A DNA stretch of 5,759 bases from Desulfobacterales bacterium C00003060 (GTDB taxonomy: Bacteria > Desulfobacterota > Desulfobacteria > Desulfobacterales > C00003060). Every line of letters starts with the position of its first letter. The first letter of the stretch is position 1. The position numbers were made by a program, and so were the translations under genes. Where the stretch lies: contig MAXP01000358.1 of assembly GCA_001751085.1 (NCBI GenBank), positions 1-5,759 of the forward strand. Direction: 5' to 3'. Below, one piece after another: positions 1-5,759 of the stretch. The notes beneath the pieces are model-generated. The model was not told the DNA's origin. It saw only the letters and a list, made by a program, of their open reading frames with translations, and made no database searches.

Positions 1-86
1 GCGCCATTCACCGCAACACAGCTTCCAGAAAGATATCCCGCCTGACCAGACAGGTCAACGCCCTTTCTTGAGTTTGTTCGGTCTAT
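1..86. other. Edge segment downstream of lptE, no gene recognised
   Basis: No convincing coding region is visible between the window edge and the lptE stop. A 5-bp inverted repeat (TGACC at 43-47, GGTCA at 53-57, loop AGACA) is present, but no T-tract follows it on either strand, so it is not a convincing intrinsic terminator. An ATG on the minus strand at 7-5 could begin a further gene of the operon. Only two codons fit in the window, and the purine-rich GGTGA in front of it lies too close for a normal ribosome-binding site. In related bacteria genes such as holA or rpsT often follow lptE, but nothing here shows that. Confidence 0.4.
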
Positions 87-605
87 TCAGAAGTCCTGAA
101 GGATTCGATTGTGAATTTCTTCGGCGAGTCGTTCCGCTATGACTCCTATGGCCGCCCTTTTGTTGGTCTCCGTGACGCGTACGTCCTTGGAGACCTTATA
201 GGATTCGTGGTCAAAAAGGGCGGCATCTGACCACAACACCCTGCCGTCCCGGCACTTCAAGGTCAAGTTGAGACAAATCGTGACCCGGCGTTCAGCAGAG
301 GTGTAGCCGGCGGTGTATGATACGGTTTCCACAGCCATGGATACTATAGTGCCGCTTAAGACGGCATCAGCCCTGTTCTTGTCCACAACATGAAGCACAT
401 TGCTCCGGGTAAATTCATAAATCAAATCGTTCGAAAAGACCATCGCAATCCCTGACTCCGAAGTCTGGTTTTTCAGCACAGGAATTGCAATGCTTTGGAC
501 GCCCTGTGGCGCCGACAGCCCCCCCATCAACTGATATCCACAGGCTGCAAGGGCCACCGACATAACCAGGGCGACTGTTACCTTTGCTATTTGCTCAAGG
601 CGCAT
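87..605 (-). CDS. lptE: LPS-assembly lipoprotein LptE
   Basis: LptE is the outer-membrane lipoprotein that plugs the LptD barrel and helps deliver lipopolysaccharide to the cell surface. From the start chosen here the protein is 172 aa. It begins with a short N-region (R2, K8), a hydrophobic stretch at about residues 9-20 and a clear lipobox, Leu-Ala-Ala-Cys, with Cys22 as the lipidated residue. The mature protein starts CGYQL, typical of this family, and Gly at +2 fits outer-membrane sorting in the enterobacterial Lol rule. The C-terminal helix (IAERLAEEIHNRILQDF) is also typical of deltaproteobacterial members. The frame stays open upstream to an ATG at 731, inside the end of leuS. I chose the ATG at 603-605 because it puts the signal peptide at the N-terminus and follows a purine-rich AGAGACAGGG. 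An ATG at 636-638 is an alternative that gives a more basic N-region. It appears to be the last gene of the operon inside this window. Family assignment is by motif and context, since LptE sequences diverge strongly. Confidence 0.9.
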   Translation of the reverse strand: MRLEQIAKVTVALVMSVALAACGYQLMGGLSAPQGVQSIAIPVLKNQTSESGIAMVFSNDLIYEFTRSNVLHVVDKNRADAVLSGTIVSMAVETVSYTAGYTSAERRVTICLNLTLKCRDGRVLWSDAALFDHESYKVSKDVRVTETNKRAAIGVIAERLAEEIHNRILQDF

Positions 606-720
606 GCCCTGTCTCTTTGTCGAGGGGTGATTCGTCATTTGTCGTTCGTTGCTGTTTTTGCCGTCATCAGACACCATGCATCCAGTGTCGATCATCCGGG
701 AGATAGGGCCCAGTATCCAG
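606..720 (-). other. leuS-lptE spacer, open in the lptE frame
   Basis: This is the only sizeable gap within the minus-strand gene set. It has no stop codon in the lptE frame, so lptE could formally start as far up as 731 and overlap the leuS stop. The predicted extension (rich in Asp, Asn, Ser and Lys, with no hydrophobic segment) would place the lipoprotein signal about 60 residues into the protein, which is not functional for a lipoprotein. A weak inverted repeat (GACAC/GTGTC around an ATGCAT core, about 670-689) is visible. No terminator and no clear promoter are seen, so read-through from leuS is the simplest reading. Confidence 0.5.
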
Positions 721-3312
721 CTACACCACAATGTTCACCAGCTTCTTTTGCACCACGATAACCTTCTTCGCCTGCCGCCCTGCAATGCGTGTCTCAATCC
801 TTTCATCGGATAGTGCAGCGGCCTTTATCGCCTCTTCATTGGCATCAGCGGCAATGTTAAACCTGCTGCGCACCTTGCCGTTAACCTGCACAACAATCAA
901 GAGCTCATCTTCTGCAATAGCCTCTTCACGATAAGCAGGCCAGGCAACCTCAAGCACGCTATCCCTGTTGCCCAGGGCCTCCCATAATTCCTCGGCCAAA
1001 TGCGGCACAATAGGCGATAATAGGACTATGACGCTTTCTATGGCCAACCTCATGACAGACGCACCTTCCGGCGTCGAAAGCATACCTTCCTTAACAGCCT
1101 GTGTGGTATTCACAAGTTCCATGACAGCACTGATTGCCGTGTTAAAGTGAAATCTTGTCTCGATGTTATTTGTCACACGCTTGATTGTCTGATGCGTTTT
1201 TCTGTAAATAGCCATCAGGTCTCCGGCAAGCTCTCCGCCCCCATCAAAGGGCTTCACATTCCGGATATGGTCCCCATGCTCAGCAACCAAACGCCAAACT
1301 CTATTGAGAAAACGTCGAGCCCCTTCCACTCCTTGATCGCTCCAGTCCAGATCTCTTTCCGGGGGAGCTGCAAATAGGCAAAACAACCTGATGGTGTCAG
1401 CGCCATATTTCTCCAAAAGGGTATTAGGATCAACCACATTCTTTTTTGACTTGGACATCTTTTCGATCCGCCCGACTTCAACCAGGTTTCCGCAATGTTT
1501 GCATATCCGGCCCTCTTCCTTTGCGATAACTTCTTCAGGATACAAAAAACCATGATCAGGGCATTTGATCGTTTCTTTGCGAACCATTCCCTGGGTCAAG
1601 AGACGTGTAAAAGGCTCTTTGTAGTCAACAAGACCAAAGTCCTTTAGGGCACGTGTAAAATAACGGGAATAAAGAAGATGGAGGATTGCATGTTCGATGC
1701 CTCCAATGTACTGGTCCACAGGCATCCAGTATCCTACAGCTTTTTTGTCAAACATTCCGTTACTATGAGTGGGACTGCAATAGCGTTCAAAATACCACGA
1801 AGATTCCACAAAGGTATCCATTGTGTCTGTCTCTCGACGGGCTTCAGGGTGGCCGCATTGGGGACACACGGTCCTGACGAAGTCCTCCAGTGTCGGAAGG
1901 GGGGACCTTCCTCCTTCCAGCATCTCAGCATCCTCAGGAAGTATGACCGGCAGGTCTTCTTCCGGAACCGGTACAACCCCGCAATTGTCGCAATAAACAA
2001 TGGGAATAGGCGCCCCCCAGTATCTCTGACGGGAAATCCCCCAATCCCTCAGCCTGAAATTGATTGCCCTTTTTCCCATCTTGTTCTCTTCCAGATAGTC
2101 CGCAATGGCATCAAGGGCCTTCATATTGTCTAACCCGTCAAAGGGCCCGGATCGAACTAATACACCTTCTTCCACATAGGCTTCGGTCATAGTATCGGGA
2201 TCAAGTGTTACCCCCTTGGGTTGAATCACTACAACAACCTCTAAGCCGTATTTTCGGGCAAACTCGAAATCTCGCTGGTCATGGGCTGGTACTGCCATGA
2301 CCGCCCCGGTTCCATATTCCATAAGTGCGAAGTTGGCCGTGAAGATGGGCATCTGCCGTTTGGCAAATGGGTTTATGCAATAGGCCCCAACAAAGATGCC
2401 CTCCTTTTCATAATCATCGGACGTGCGCTTGGCCTTGTCCTGGAGACTCATGCGTTCAACAAAGGCTTTTACTTGTTCTTCTTGAGCGGTTCCGGCAGCA
2501 AGCTTCAGGACCAGGGGATGCTCCGGTGCCATGCACATGAAAGTGGCACCAAACACCGTGTCCTGACGTGTCGTGAACACAGGGATGTGACCGTCGTCAT
2601 TTTCCAGGGGGAAATGGATCTCAGCCCCCACGCTCTTTCCGATCCAGTGCTTTTGCATGGTCACCACTTTCTCGGGCCAACCGGGCAGGCGGTCACAATA
2701 TTCCAGGAGGTCATCGGCATAATCGGTGATACGGAAGAACCATTGGTCCAGCTCTTTTTGGGCCACCACCTGGCCGCAACGCCAGCATAACCCAGCCTCT
2801 ACCTGCTCATTGGCCAGGACCGTCCGGCAGTCTTCGCACCAGTTTACGGAGGCTTTTTTCCTGTAAGCCATTCCCCTCTCAAACATCTTGACAAAAAGCC
2901 ACTGTTCCCAACGGTAGTATTCAGGCTTACATGTAGCCAGTTCTCTGTCCCAGTCATAGCTAAACCCAAGGCGTTTGAGCTGGGACCGCATGGTGTCTAT
3001 GTTTTTATACGTCCACTTGGCCGGATGTGTATTGTGAGCAATGGCAGCATTTTCCGCCGGCATCCCAAAGGCATCCCACCCCATGGGGTGAAGGACATTG
3101 TATCCGTTTAAGCGTTTATATCGCGCCACCACGTCTCCAATGGTGTAGTTGCGTACGTGTCCCATATGGATGTTGCCCGAAGGATAGGGAAACATTTCCA
3201 GCAGGTAATATTTTTTCTTGGCTTGGTCTTGTTCTACCCTGAACAGCTTCTTGTCTTGCCAGATTTCATGCCATTTGGCTTCTATTGATTCCGGGTCGTA
3301 TTCCATTTGCAT
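721..3312 (-). CDS. leuS: Leucyl-tRNA synthetase (LeuRS)
   Basis: This class Ia enzyme charges tRNA-Leu with leucine using ATP, in the cytoplasm. The 863-aa length matches bacterial LeuRS (about 860 aa). Seen in order: the HIGH-type ATP motif H49-M-G-H52 after PYPSGN; a CxxC...CxxC cluster (C159, C162, C176, C179); the CP1 editing domain with the Thr-rich TTRQDT at 247-252 and [15 protein letters not shown] at 334-348; the [12 protein letters not shown] segment at 422-433; a second cysteine set (C441, C444, C483, C486); the leucine-site region SSWYFER (504-510) and [16 protein letters not shown] (537-552); a third Cys/His set just before the KMSKS motif (C584, H587, C604, C607); KMSKS at 618-622; then the helical anticodon-binding domain and a small C-terminal domain with VVQVNGKVR. 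Catalytic and editing motifs all look intact. The start ATG at 3310-3312 has GAGAGG 4 nt upstream. A second ATG two codons later would give 10-nt spacing and is equally possible. It lies 12 nt after hldC and is probably co-transcribed with it. Confidence 0.99.
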   Translation of the reverse strand: MQMEYDPESIEAKWHEIWQDKKLFRVEQDQAKKKYYLLEMFPYPSGNIHMGHVRNYTIGDVVARYKRLNGYNVLHPMGWDAFGMPAENAAIAHNTHPAKWTYKNIDTMRSQLKRLGFSYDWDRELATCKPEYYRWEQWLFVKMFERGMAYRKKASVNWCEDCRTVLANEQVEAGLCWRCGQVVAQKELDQWFFRITDYADDLLEYCDRLPGWPEKVVTMQKHWIGKSVGAEIHFPLENDDGHIPVFTTRQDTVFGATFMCMAPEHPLVLKLAAGTAQEEQVKAFVERMSLQDKAKRTSDDYEKEGIFVGAYCINPFAKRQMPIFTANFALMEYGTGAVMAVPAHDQRDFEFARKYGLEVVVVIQPKGVTLDPDTMTEAYVEEGVLVRSGPFDGLDNMKALDAIADYLEENKMGKRAINFRLRDWGISRQRYWGAPIPIVYCDNCGVVPVPEEDLPVILPEDAEMLEGGRSPLPTLEDFVRTVCPQCGHPEARRETDTMDTFVESSWYFERYCSPTHSNGMFDKKAVGYWMPVDQYIGGIEHAILHLLYSRYFTRALKDFGLVDYKEPFTRLLTQGMVRKETIKCPDHGFLYPEEVIAKEEGRICKHCGNLVEVGRIEKMSKSKKNVVDPNTLLEKYGADTIRLFCLFAAPPERDLDWSDQGVEGARRFLNRVWRLVAEHGDHIRNVKPFDGGGELAGDLMAIYRKTHQTIKRVTNNIETRFHFNTAISAVMELVNTTQAVKEGMLSTPEGASVMRLAIESVIVLLSPIVPHLAEELWEALGNRDSVLEVAWPAYREEAIAEDELLIVVQVNGKVRSRFNIAADANEEAIKAAALSDERIETRIAGRQAKKVIVVQKKLVNIVV

Positions 3313-3316
3313 GGAT

Positions 3317-3322
3317 CCTCTC
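3317..3322 (-). promoter_or_regulatory. Ribosome-binding site of leuS
   Basis: On the minus strand GAGAGG occupies the 12-nt spacer between the hldC stop (TGA, 3325-3327) and the leuS ATG. The spacing is 4 nt to the first ATG (3312) and 10 nt to the second in-frame ATG (3306), so it does not decide clearly between them. Confidence 0.6.
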
Positions 3323-3324
3323 TT

Positions 3325-3819
3325 TCAACAAGGCGGTCGTGAACTGTGGATAGCCAGGATCCTCTCCACGATCCTGGTTGTTGAAGCACCCTGTGTCAAC
3401 GGTATCCGAACCACACATCCACCTTTTGCCTCTACCACTTCTCTTCCTGCAATGGCATCCTCTGCCCAGTCCGCCCCCTTGACCAGGACATCAGGCATAA
3501 GGGACCGGATCGTTACCACAGGGTCAGGCTCGTCAAACAGTGTCACAAAGTCCACGCACGATAGAGATGCCAAGACCTCTGCACGTTCATTCTCGGGCAC
3601 AACCGGGCGACTTGGTCCTTTGATCCGGCGAACGGAACGATCAGAGTTGATGCCAACCACAAGGACATCCCCCTCTGCCTTGGCTGCTGCCAGATACCGG
3701 ACATGGCCTATGTGAAGAAGATCAAAACAACCGTTAGTGAAAACAATCTTCTTGCCTGCCATTTTAAGGGCCTGTACCCTCTTTTTCAGCTCTTCGCGTT
3801 TGAAGATCTTCTCATCCAT
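3325..3819 (-). CDS. hldC: D-glycero-beta-D-manno-heptose 1-phosphate adenylyltransferase (stand-alone HldC/RfaE2)
   Basis: The enzyme joins ATP and heptose-1-phosphate to give ADP-heptose and pyrophosphate, feeding LPS inner-core synthesis in the cytoplasm. The 164-aa protein is a complete single nucleotidyltransferase domain. TNGCFDLLHIGH at residues 28-39 contains the H36-I-G-H39 ATP motif. GINSDRSVRRIKGPSRP at 56-72 and the motif S146-T-T-R-I150 near the C-terminus match the C-terminal half of the fused enterobacterial HldE (RfaE). The N-terminal sugar-kinase half is absent, so a separate HldA-type kinase is expected elsewhere in the genome. GADW at 115-118 and the STTRIVERI tail favour the heptose enzyme over related glycerol-3-phosphate cytidylyltransferases. 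The start ATG overlaps the stop region of the upstream amidase by 8 nt, with GAGG just upstream inside that gene, so translational coupling is likely. leuS follows after 12 nt. Confidence 0.94.
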   Translation of the reverse strand: MDEKIFKREELKKRVQALKMAGKKIVFTNGCFDLLHIGHVRYLAAAKAEGDVLVVGINSDRSVRRIKGPSRPVVPENERAEVLASLSCVDFVTLFDEPDPVVTIRSLMPDVLVKGADWAEDAIAGREVVEAKGGCVVRIPLTQGASTTRIVERILAIHSSRPPC

Positions 3820-4603
3820 AGGCCTCAGGTACCCGCTCTCTTAAGCAGGGAATCTGTTTTCTGGTTTGTTGCACTAAGCGCAAATCGATAGTCGCCAAAA
3901 GGGCGGCTGGCCGTTTGCCGGCCCTTGCCATGACTTGCCCGCATGGGGATATGATACGTGAATGACCTGCATATACCAGGCTACCATCTGTCCCACATCG
4001 GTTCGCTCCAAGGACAAAAACCTGATTTTCAATGGCACGGGCCTTCAGAAGCGCATCCCAGTGGGTTACACGCTCAGCCGGCCATTCAGCCATGATTGCT
4101 ACCATTGTGGCACCATCCAGCACAAGGGACCGGCATAACTCCGGAAATCTGAGATCATAGCATATCATCAGACCTATGGGCCCCAGAGAGGTTTTGGAAA
4201 CCACAGCTTTCCGGCCCGGCTCAAAATAGTGATCTTCACCGGTTGGGGAAAAAAGATGAATTTTCCGGTAGATGCCTGCAATAGATCCGTCCCGGTCCAC
4301 CACGTAGGCGGTATTGTAGATCACGCTTCCCGTCTTTTCAGGCAAAGAACCAATGATCGTCAAATGCAATGTTTTTGACACCTCTGACAAATGTTCAAGA
4401 ACCCAAGGCGTATTTTCGGACAACTCCACGAGGCGCTCATTTGCAAAACCGGTTGCCCACATCTCCGGCAGCAAAATGAGCCGCACGCCCTGCTTTGCAA
4501 GGCCTGCAATGCGCCTTTTCACGATCGCAACATTCCATTCCACATCACCCTTGCGAATATCAAACTGCAAGATGGCTGCTCTGATCGTTTCCAGGGAATT
4601 CAT
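3812..4603 (-). CDS. Carbon-nitrogen hydrolase, nitrilase superfamily (omega-amidase-like)
   Basis: This family cleaves C-N bonds of amides through a Glu-Lys-Cys triad. From the start chosen the protein is 263 aa, the normal size for a single-domain member. The triad is visible: Glu47 in LLPEMWATGF, Lys114 in YRKIHLF and Cys148 in MICYDLRFPE. The later RAIENQVFVLGANRCG segment and the C-terminal dyad-region residues are also typical. The EMWATGF and CYDLRFPE forms resemble the Nit2/YafV omega-amidase group, which hydrolyses 2-oxoglutaramate or 2-oxosuccinamate. The true substrate cannot be read from sequence, and Nit1-like deaminated-glutathione amidase is an alternative. The start ATG at 4601-4603 is preferred because AGGAGGG lies 10 nt upstream and the family fold begins at once (IRAAILQFDI). 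The frame is open to an ATG at 4735, but the 44 extra residues look non-homologous. It is the first gene of the apparent operon, and its last codons overlap hldC. Confidence 0.93.
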   Translation of the reverse strand: MNSLETIRAAILQFDIRKGDVEWNVAIVKRRIAGLAKQGVRLILLPEMWATGFANERLVELSENTPWVLEHLSEVSKTLHLTIIGSLPEKTGSVIYNTAYVVDRDGSIAGIYRKIHLFSPTGEDHYFEPGRKAVVSKTSLGPIGLMICYDLRFPELCRSLVLDGATMVAIMAEWPAERVTHWDALLKARAIENQVFVLGANRCGTDGSLVYAGHSRIISPCGQVMARAGKRPAALLATIDLRLVQQTRKQIPCLRERVPEAYG

Positions 4604-4613
4604 CTTGAAAAAA

Positions 4614-4620
4614 CCCTCCT
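4614..4620 (-). promoter_or_regulatory. Strong Shine-Dalgarno that fixes the amidase start
   Basis: AGGAGGG on the minus strand is followed by TTTTTTCAAG and the ATG at 4603. It is the best Shine-Dalgarno match on the minus strand. It supports the internal start over the longer open frame that begins at 4735. Confidence 0.75.
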
Positions 4621-4874
4621 CTATGCGGTAACCGTTCACGGGATGGCGTGTTTCTTGGAACAGCTTGGCGGAAACCGGTAAACCATCGAACGGGTTAACC
4701 GAACAGTTGCTTCCATATGCCATAGTGCACACCAAAAACCAAGAGAAATTGCCAAACTTCTAATAACTGGCGCATCACTTGGTATTACATCATCCGTAAG
4801 TGCGGTCGCCCCCTTCATCGCCGTCTCCAACCCACCCATTTTTCTTTATGGTTGACTTAAGCCCCGTCAAAAGC

Positions 4875-4903
4875 TTGACCAATGTTGTGATATCAGCTAT
4901 AGG
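4875..4903 (+). promoter_or_regulatory. Predicted sigma70-type promoter for the sulfotransferase gene
   Basis: TTGACC (4875-4880) and TATAGG (4898-4903) are separated by exactly 17 nt. They match the consensus at 5 of 6 positions for -35 and 4 of 6 for -10. Transcription would start near 4910, giving a leader of about 145 nt before the ATG at 5055. This is a prediction from consensus only. Confidence 0.5.
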
Positions 4904-4908
4904 ATTTC

Positions 4909-4932
4909 GGAATGTGGAATGTGGAATGCGGA
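4909..4932 (+). repeat. Short tandem heptamer repeat (GGAATGY)n
   Basis: Three head-to-tail copies (GGAATGT, GGAATGT, GGAATGC) are followed by a partial GGA. The core AATGCGG recurs downstream at 4953-4959 and 4984-4990, so five AATGYGG units lie within 80 bp. From memory, heptamers of this style are scattered between genes in some Desulfobacterota genomes. The array overlaps the predicted transcription start of the divergent gene. Confidence 0.75.
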
Positions 4933-4991
4933 TACGAAGTGAATCCTGCGCTAATGCGGGGATGTCCTCAAGCCGACAGGCCCAATGCGGA

Positions 4992-5009
4992 GTTAGGGCT
5001 CGCCCTTAC
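4992..5009 (+). other. Small hairpin in the sulfotransferase leader
   Basis: GTTAGGG and CCCTTAC can pair across a CTCG tetraloop, giving a 7-bp stem with one T-T mismatch. No T-tract follows, so it is not an intrinsic terminator. It may be an RNA structure, a protein site or chance. Confidence 0.35.
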
Positions 5010-5034
5010 GTTCCACAAATATTTTCTGAAAACC

Positions 5035-5053
5035 TATACCTCGGAAGGTTATA
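5035..5053 (+). promoter_or_regulatory. Ribosome-binding site of the sulfotransferase, inside a possible hairpin
   Basis: GGAAGG (5043-5048) lies 6 nt before the ATG at 5055, a good Shine-Dalgarno. The same bases fall in a predicted hairpin: TATACCT (5035-5041) pairs with AGGT-T-ATA (5046-5053, one bulged T) around a CGGA loop. In that fold half of the Shine-Dalgarno is paired. Confidence 0.5.
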
Positions 5054-5054
5054 A

Positions 5055-5759
5055 ATGGCGCTTTTCTCGGTGAGTCATAAGCATCAAGAGCAAGGTGCGA
5101 AGTCGCGGCAAGAGGAACGTTACGGATTGCCGAATCTTATAATACTTGGAGCGATGAAGTGTGCAACAACCAGTTTGCACTATTATCTGGGGCTCCATCC
5201 AGAGATCTTCATGTCACGGGAAAAAGAGCTGAATTTTTTTGTTCGCGAAGGGAACTGGAACAAAGGAATCGAATGGTACAAGTCCAATTTTGCCGCCAAG
5301 GCAAGGATACGCGGGGAATCATCGCCCAATTACGCCAACTACCCGTTTTCAAGGGGAGTACCGGAACGAATATACTCTTGTGTACCAGAAGCCAAGCTGA
5401 TCTACATAGTCAGGGACCCGATTAGTCGTATTATTTCACATTATATGCACCAGTATGCTGTTGAGCGTGAGAACAGGAAGCTATCAGAAGCTCTTGCGAA
5501 TTTGGACGACAACCCCTATGTGTGTCGTAGTAAGTATTTCATGCAGCTACAACAGTATTTAGAGTTTTTTCCACCGTCCAACATCTTGATTGTTACTCAA
5601 GAAGAGCTCTACAGTCATCGGCAGCGAACATTGAAAGAAGTATTCCGGTTCTTAGAGGTCGATGATTCATTCCATTGCCGGGATTTTTTTAGTATTAGAC
5701 ACAAATCTAGCGGGAAAAGACGTAGGAACAATGCAGGATCATCCATGTTCCGGATGTTT
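5055..5759 (+). CDS. PAPS-dependent sulfotransferase, N-terminal part (runs off the right edge)
   Basis: Sulfotransferases move a sulfuryl group from 3'-phosphoadenylyl sulfate (PAPS) to a hydroxyl or amine, often on a glycan or lipid. The 235 visible residues hold both cofactor motifs. The 5'-phosphosulfate loop is GAMKCATTSL at 32-41, with Lys35 and T38-T39; Ala37 sits where many members have Gly. The 3'-phosphate motif is IVRDPISRIISHY at 118-130, with Arg120 and Ser128. KELNFF (57-62) and GESSPNY (87-93, Glu88) are further family hallmarks. The start is well supported: an in-frame TAA at 5052-5054 immediately precedes the ATG, and GGAAGG stands 6 nt upstream. The frame is open to the last base, so the C-terminus is missing; family members are often near 300 aa. 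There is no signal peptide or membrane segment, which suggests a cytoplasmic enzyme. The acceptor cannot be named. Base composition looks more AT-rich than the minus-strand operon, suggesting an accessory or transferred gene. Confidence 0.92.
   Translation, partial: MALFSVSHKHQEQGAKSRQEERYGLPNLIILGAMKCATTSLHYYLGLHPEIFMSREKELNFFVREGNWNKGIEWYKSNFAAKARIRGESSPNYANYPFSRGVPERIYSCVPEAKLIYIVRDPISRIISHYMHQYAVERENRKLSEALANLDDNPYVCRSKYFMQLQQYLEFFPPSNILIVTQEELYSHRQRTLKEVFRFLEVDDSFHCRDFFSIRHKSSGKRRRNNAGSSMFRMF

Larger units (their letters stand above)
4604..5054. other. Divergent intergenic region between the amidase operon and the sulfotransferase gene
   Basis: About 450 bp separate the two divergent genes. 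The left part (4604-4850) should hold the promoter of the minus-strand operon, but I found no convincing -35/-10 pair. It has an imperfect inverted repeat (GGTAACCGTTC at 4627-4637 against GAACGGGTTAACC at 4688-4700) that could be an operator or chance. The right part (4850-5054) holds a plausible plus-strand promoter, a GGAATGY tandem repeat and two small hairpins, listed separately. Short open frames on both strands (such as 4636-4839 minus and 4800-5054 plus) have no ribosome-binding site or family motif and are treated as non-coding. Confidence 0.7.

Noticed and set aside
43..57. Intrinsic terminator after lptE
   Set aside because: The stem is only 5 bp and no T-tract follows on either strand.
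1678..2790. Long plus-strand frames opposite leuS (1678-2133 and 2281-2790)
   Set aside because: These are antisense shadows of a strongly conserved gene. They have no family motifs and their codons mirror leuS.
3218..3715. Plus-strand frame of 165 codons opposite hldC and the start of leuS
   Set aside because: It is antisense to two well-supported genes and its Ser/Thr/Arg-rich translation is low in information.
4604..4735. Longer start for the amidase (ATG at 4735, 44 extra residues)
   Set aside because: The extra segment does not look like the family N-terminus, and the strong AGGAGGG lies before the internal ATG at 4603.
4681..4800. Promoter for the minus-strand operon (for example TTGGTT and CATATG with 17-nt spacing)
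   Set aside because: Only about half of the positions match the consensus in each box, and several equally weak pairs exist, so no site can be named.
4636..4839. Minus-strand open frame of 67 codons in the intergenic region
   Set aside because: No recognisable domain and no convincing ribosome-binding site. It lies in the likely promoter region of the operon.
4800..5054. Plus-strand open frame of 84 codons ending directly before the sulfotransferase ATG
   Set aside because: It begins with GTG, has no ribosome-binding site, and part of its translation comes from the heptamer repeat. It lies across the predicted promoter. The stop/start junction probably arises by chance.
5159..5425. 88-codon plus-strand frame inside the sulfotransferase
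   Set aside because: It lies in another frame of a gene whose own frame carries the complete PAPS-binding motifs.
1..5759. CRISPR array, tRNA or rRNA gene, insertion sequence or phage element
   Set aside because: I saw no spaced direct repeats of CRISPR size, no tRNA-like or rRNA-like sequence that I recognise, no transposase or integrase motifs, and no terminal inverted repeats.

Overview
The window looks like the chromosome of a Gram-negative (LPS-bearing) bacterium. Two genes for outer-membrane lipopolysaccharide, one for ADP-heptose synthesis and one for LPS transport, lie beside a complete bacterial-type leucyl-tRNA synthetase. The gene order (C-N hydrolase, stand-alone heptose-1-phosphate adenylyltransferase, leuS, lptE), the protein character and a GGAATGY heptamer repeat remind me of Desulfobacterota (deltaproteobacterial sulfate reducers and relatives). 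That placement is an inference from memory and has not been tested by a search.

Layout. Positions 1-86 hold no recognisable gene. Positions 87-4603 carry four genes, all on the minus strand and read from right to left: a nitrilase-superfamily amidase (3812-4603), hldC/rfaE2 (3325-3819, overlapping the amidase by 8 nt), leuS (721-3312, 12 nt further on) and lptE (87-605, about 115 nt after leuS). This tight packing looks like one operon. Positions 4604-5054 are a divergent intergenic region of about 450 bp. It contains a good sigma70-type promoter pointing right, a short heptamer tandem repeat overlapping the expected transcription start, and two small hairpins. From 5055 to the right edge a plus-strand sulfotransferase gene begins and runs off the window.

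How the genes fit together. HldC activates heptose phosphate for the LPS inner core and LptE helps insert finished LPS into the outer membrane, so the operon joins envelope building to a translation enzyme (LeuRS) and a probable metabolite-repair amidase. The sulfotransferase would transfer sulfate from PAPS to an unknown acceptor, possibly a surface glycan. It is divergent from the operon and appears more AT-rich, so it may be an accessory gene next to a core locus.

I see no new defence system, mobile element, CRISPR array or RNA gene. The least ordinary part is the leader of the sulfotransferase gene (4875-5054).
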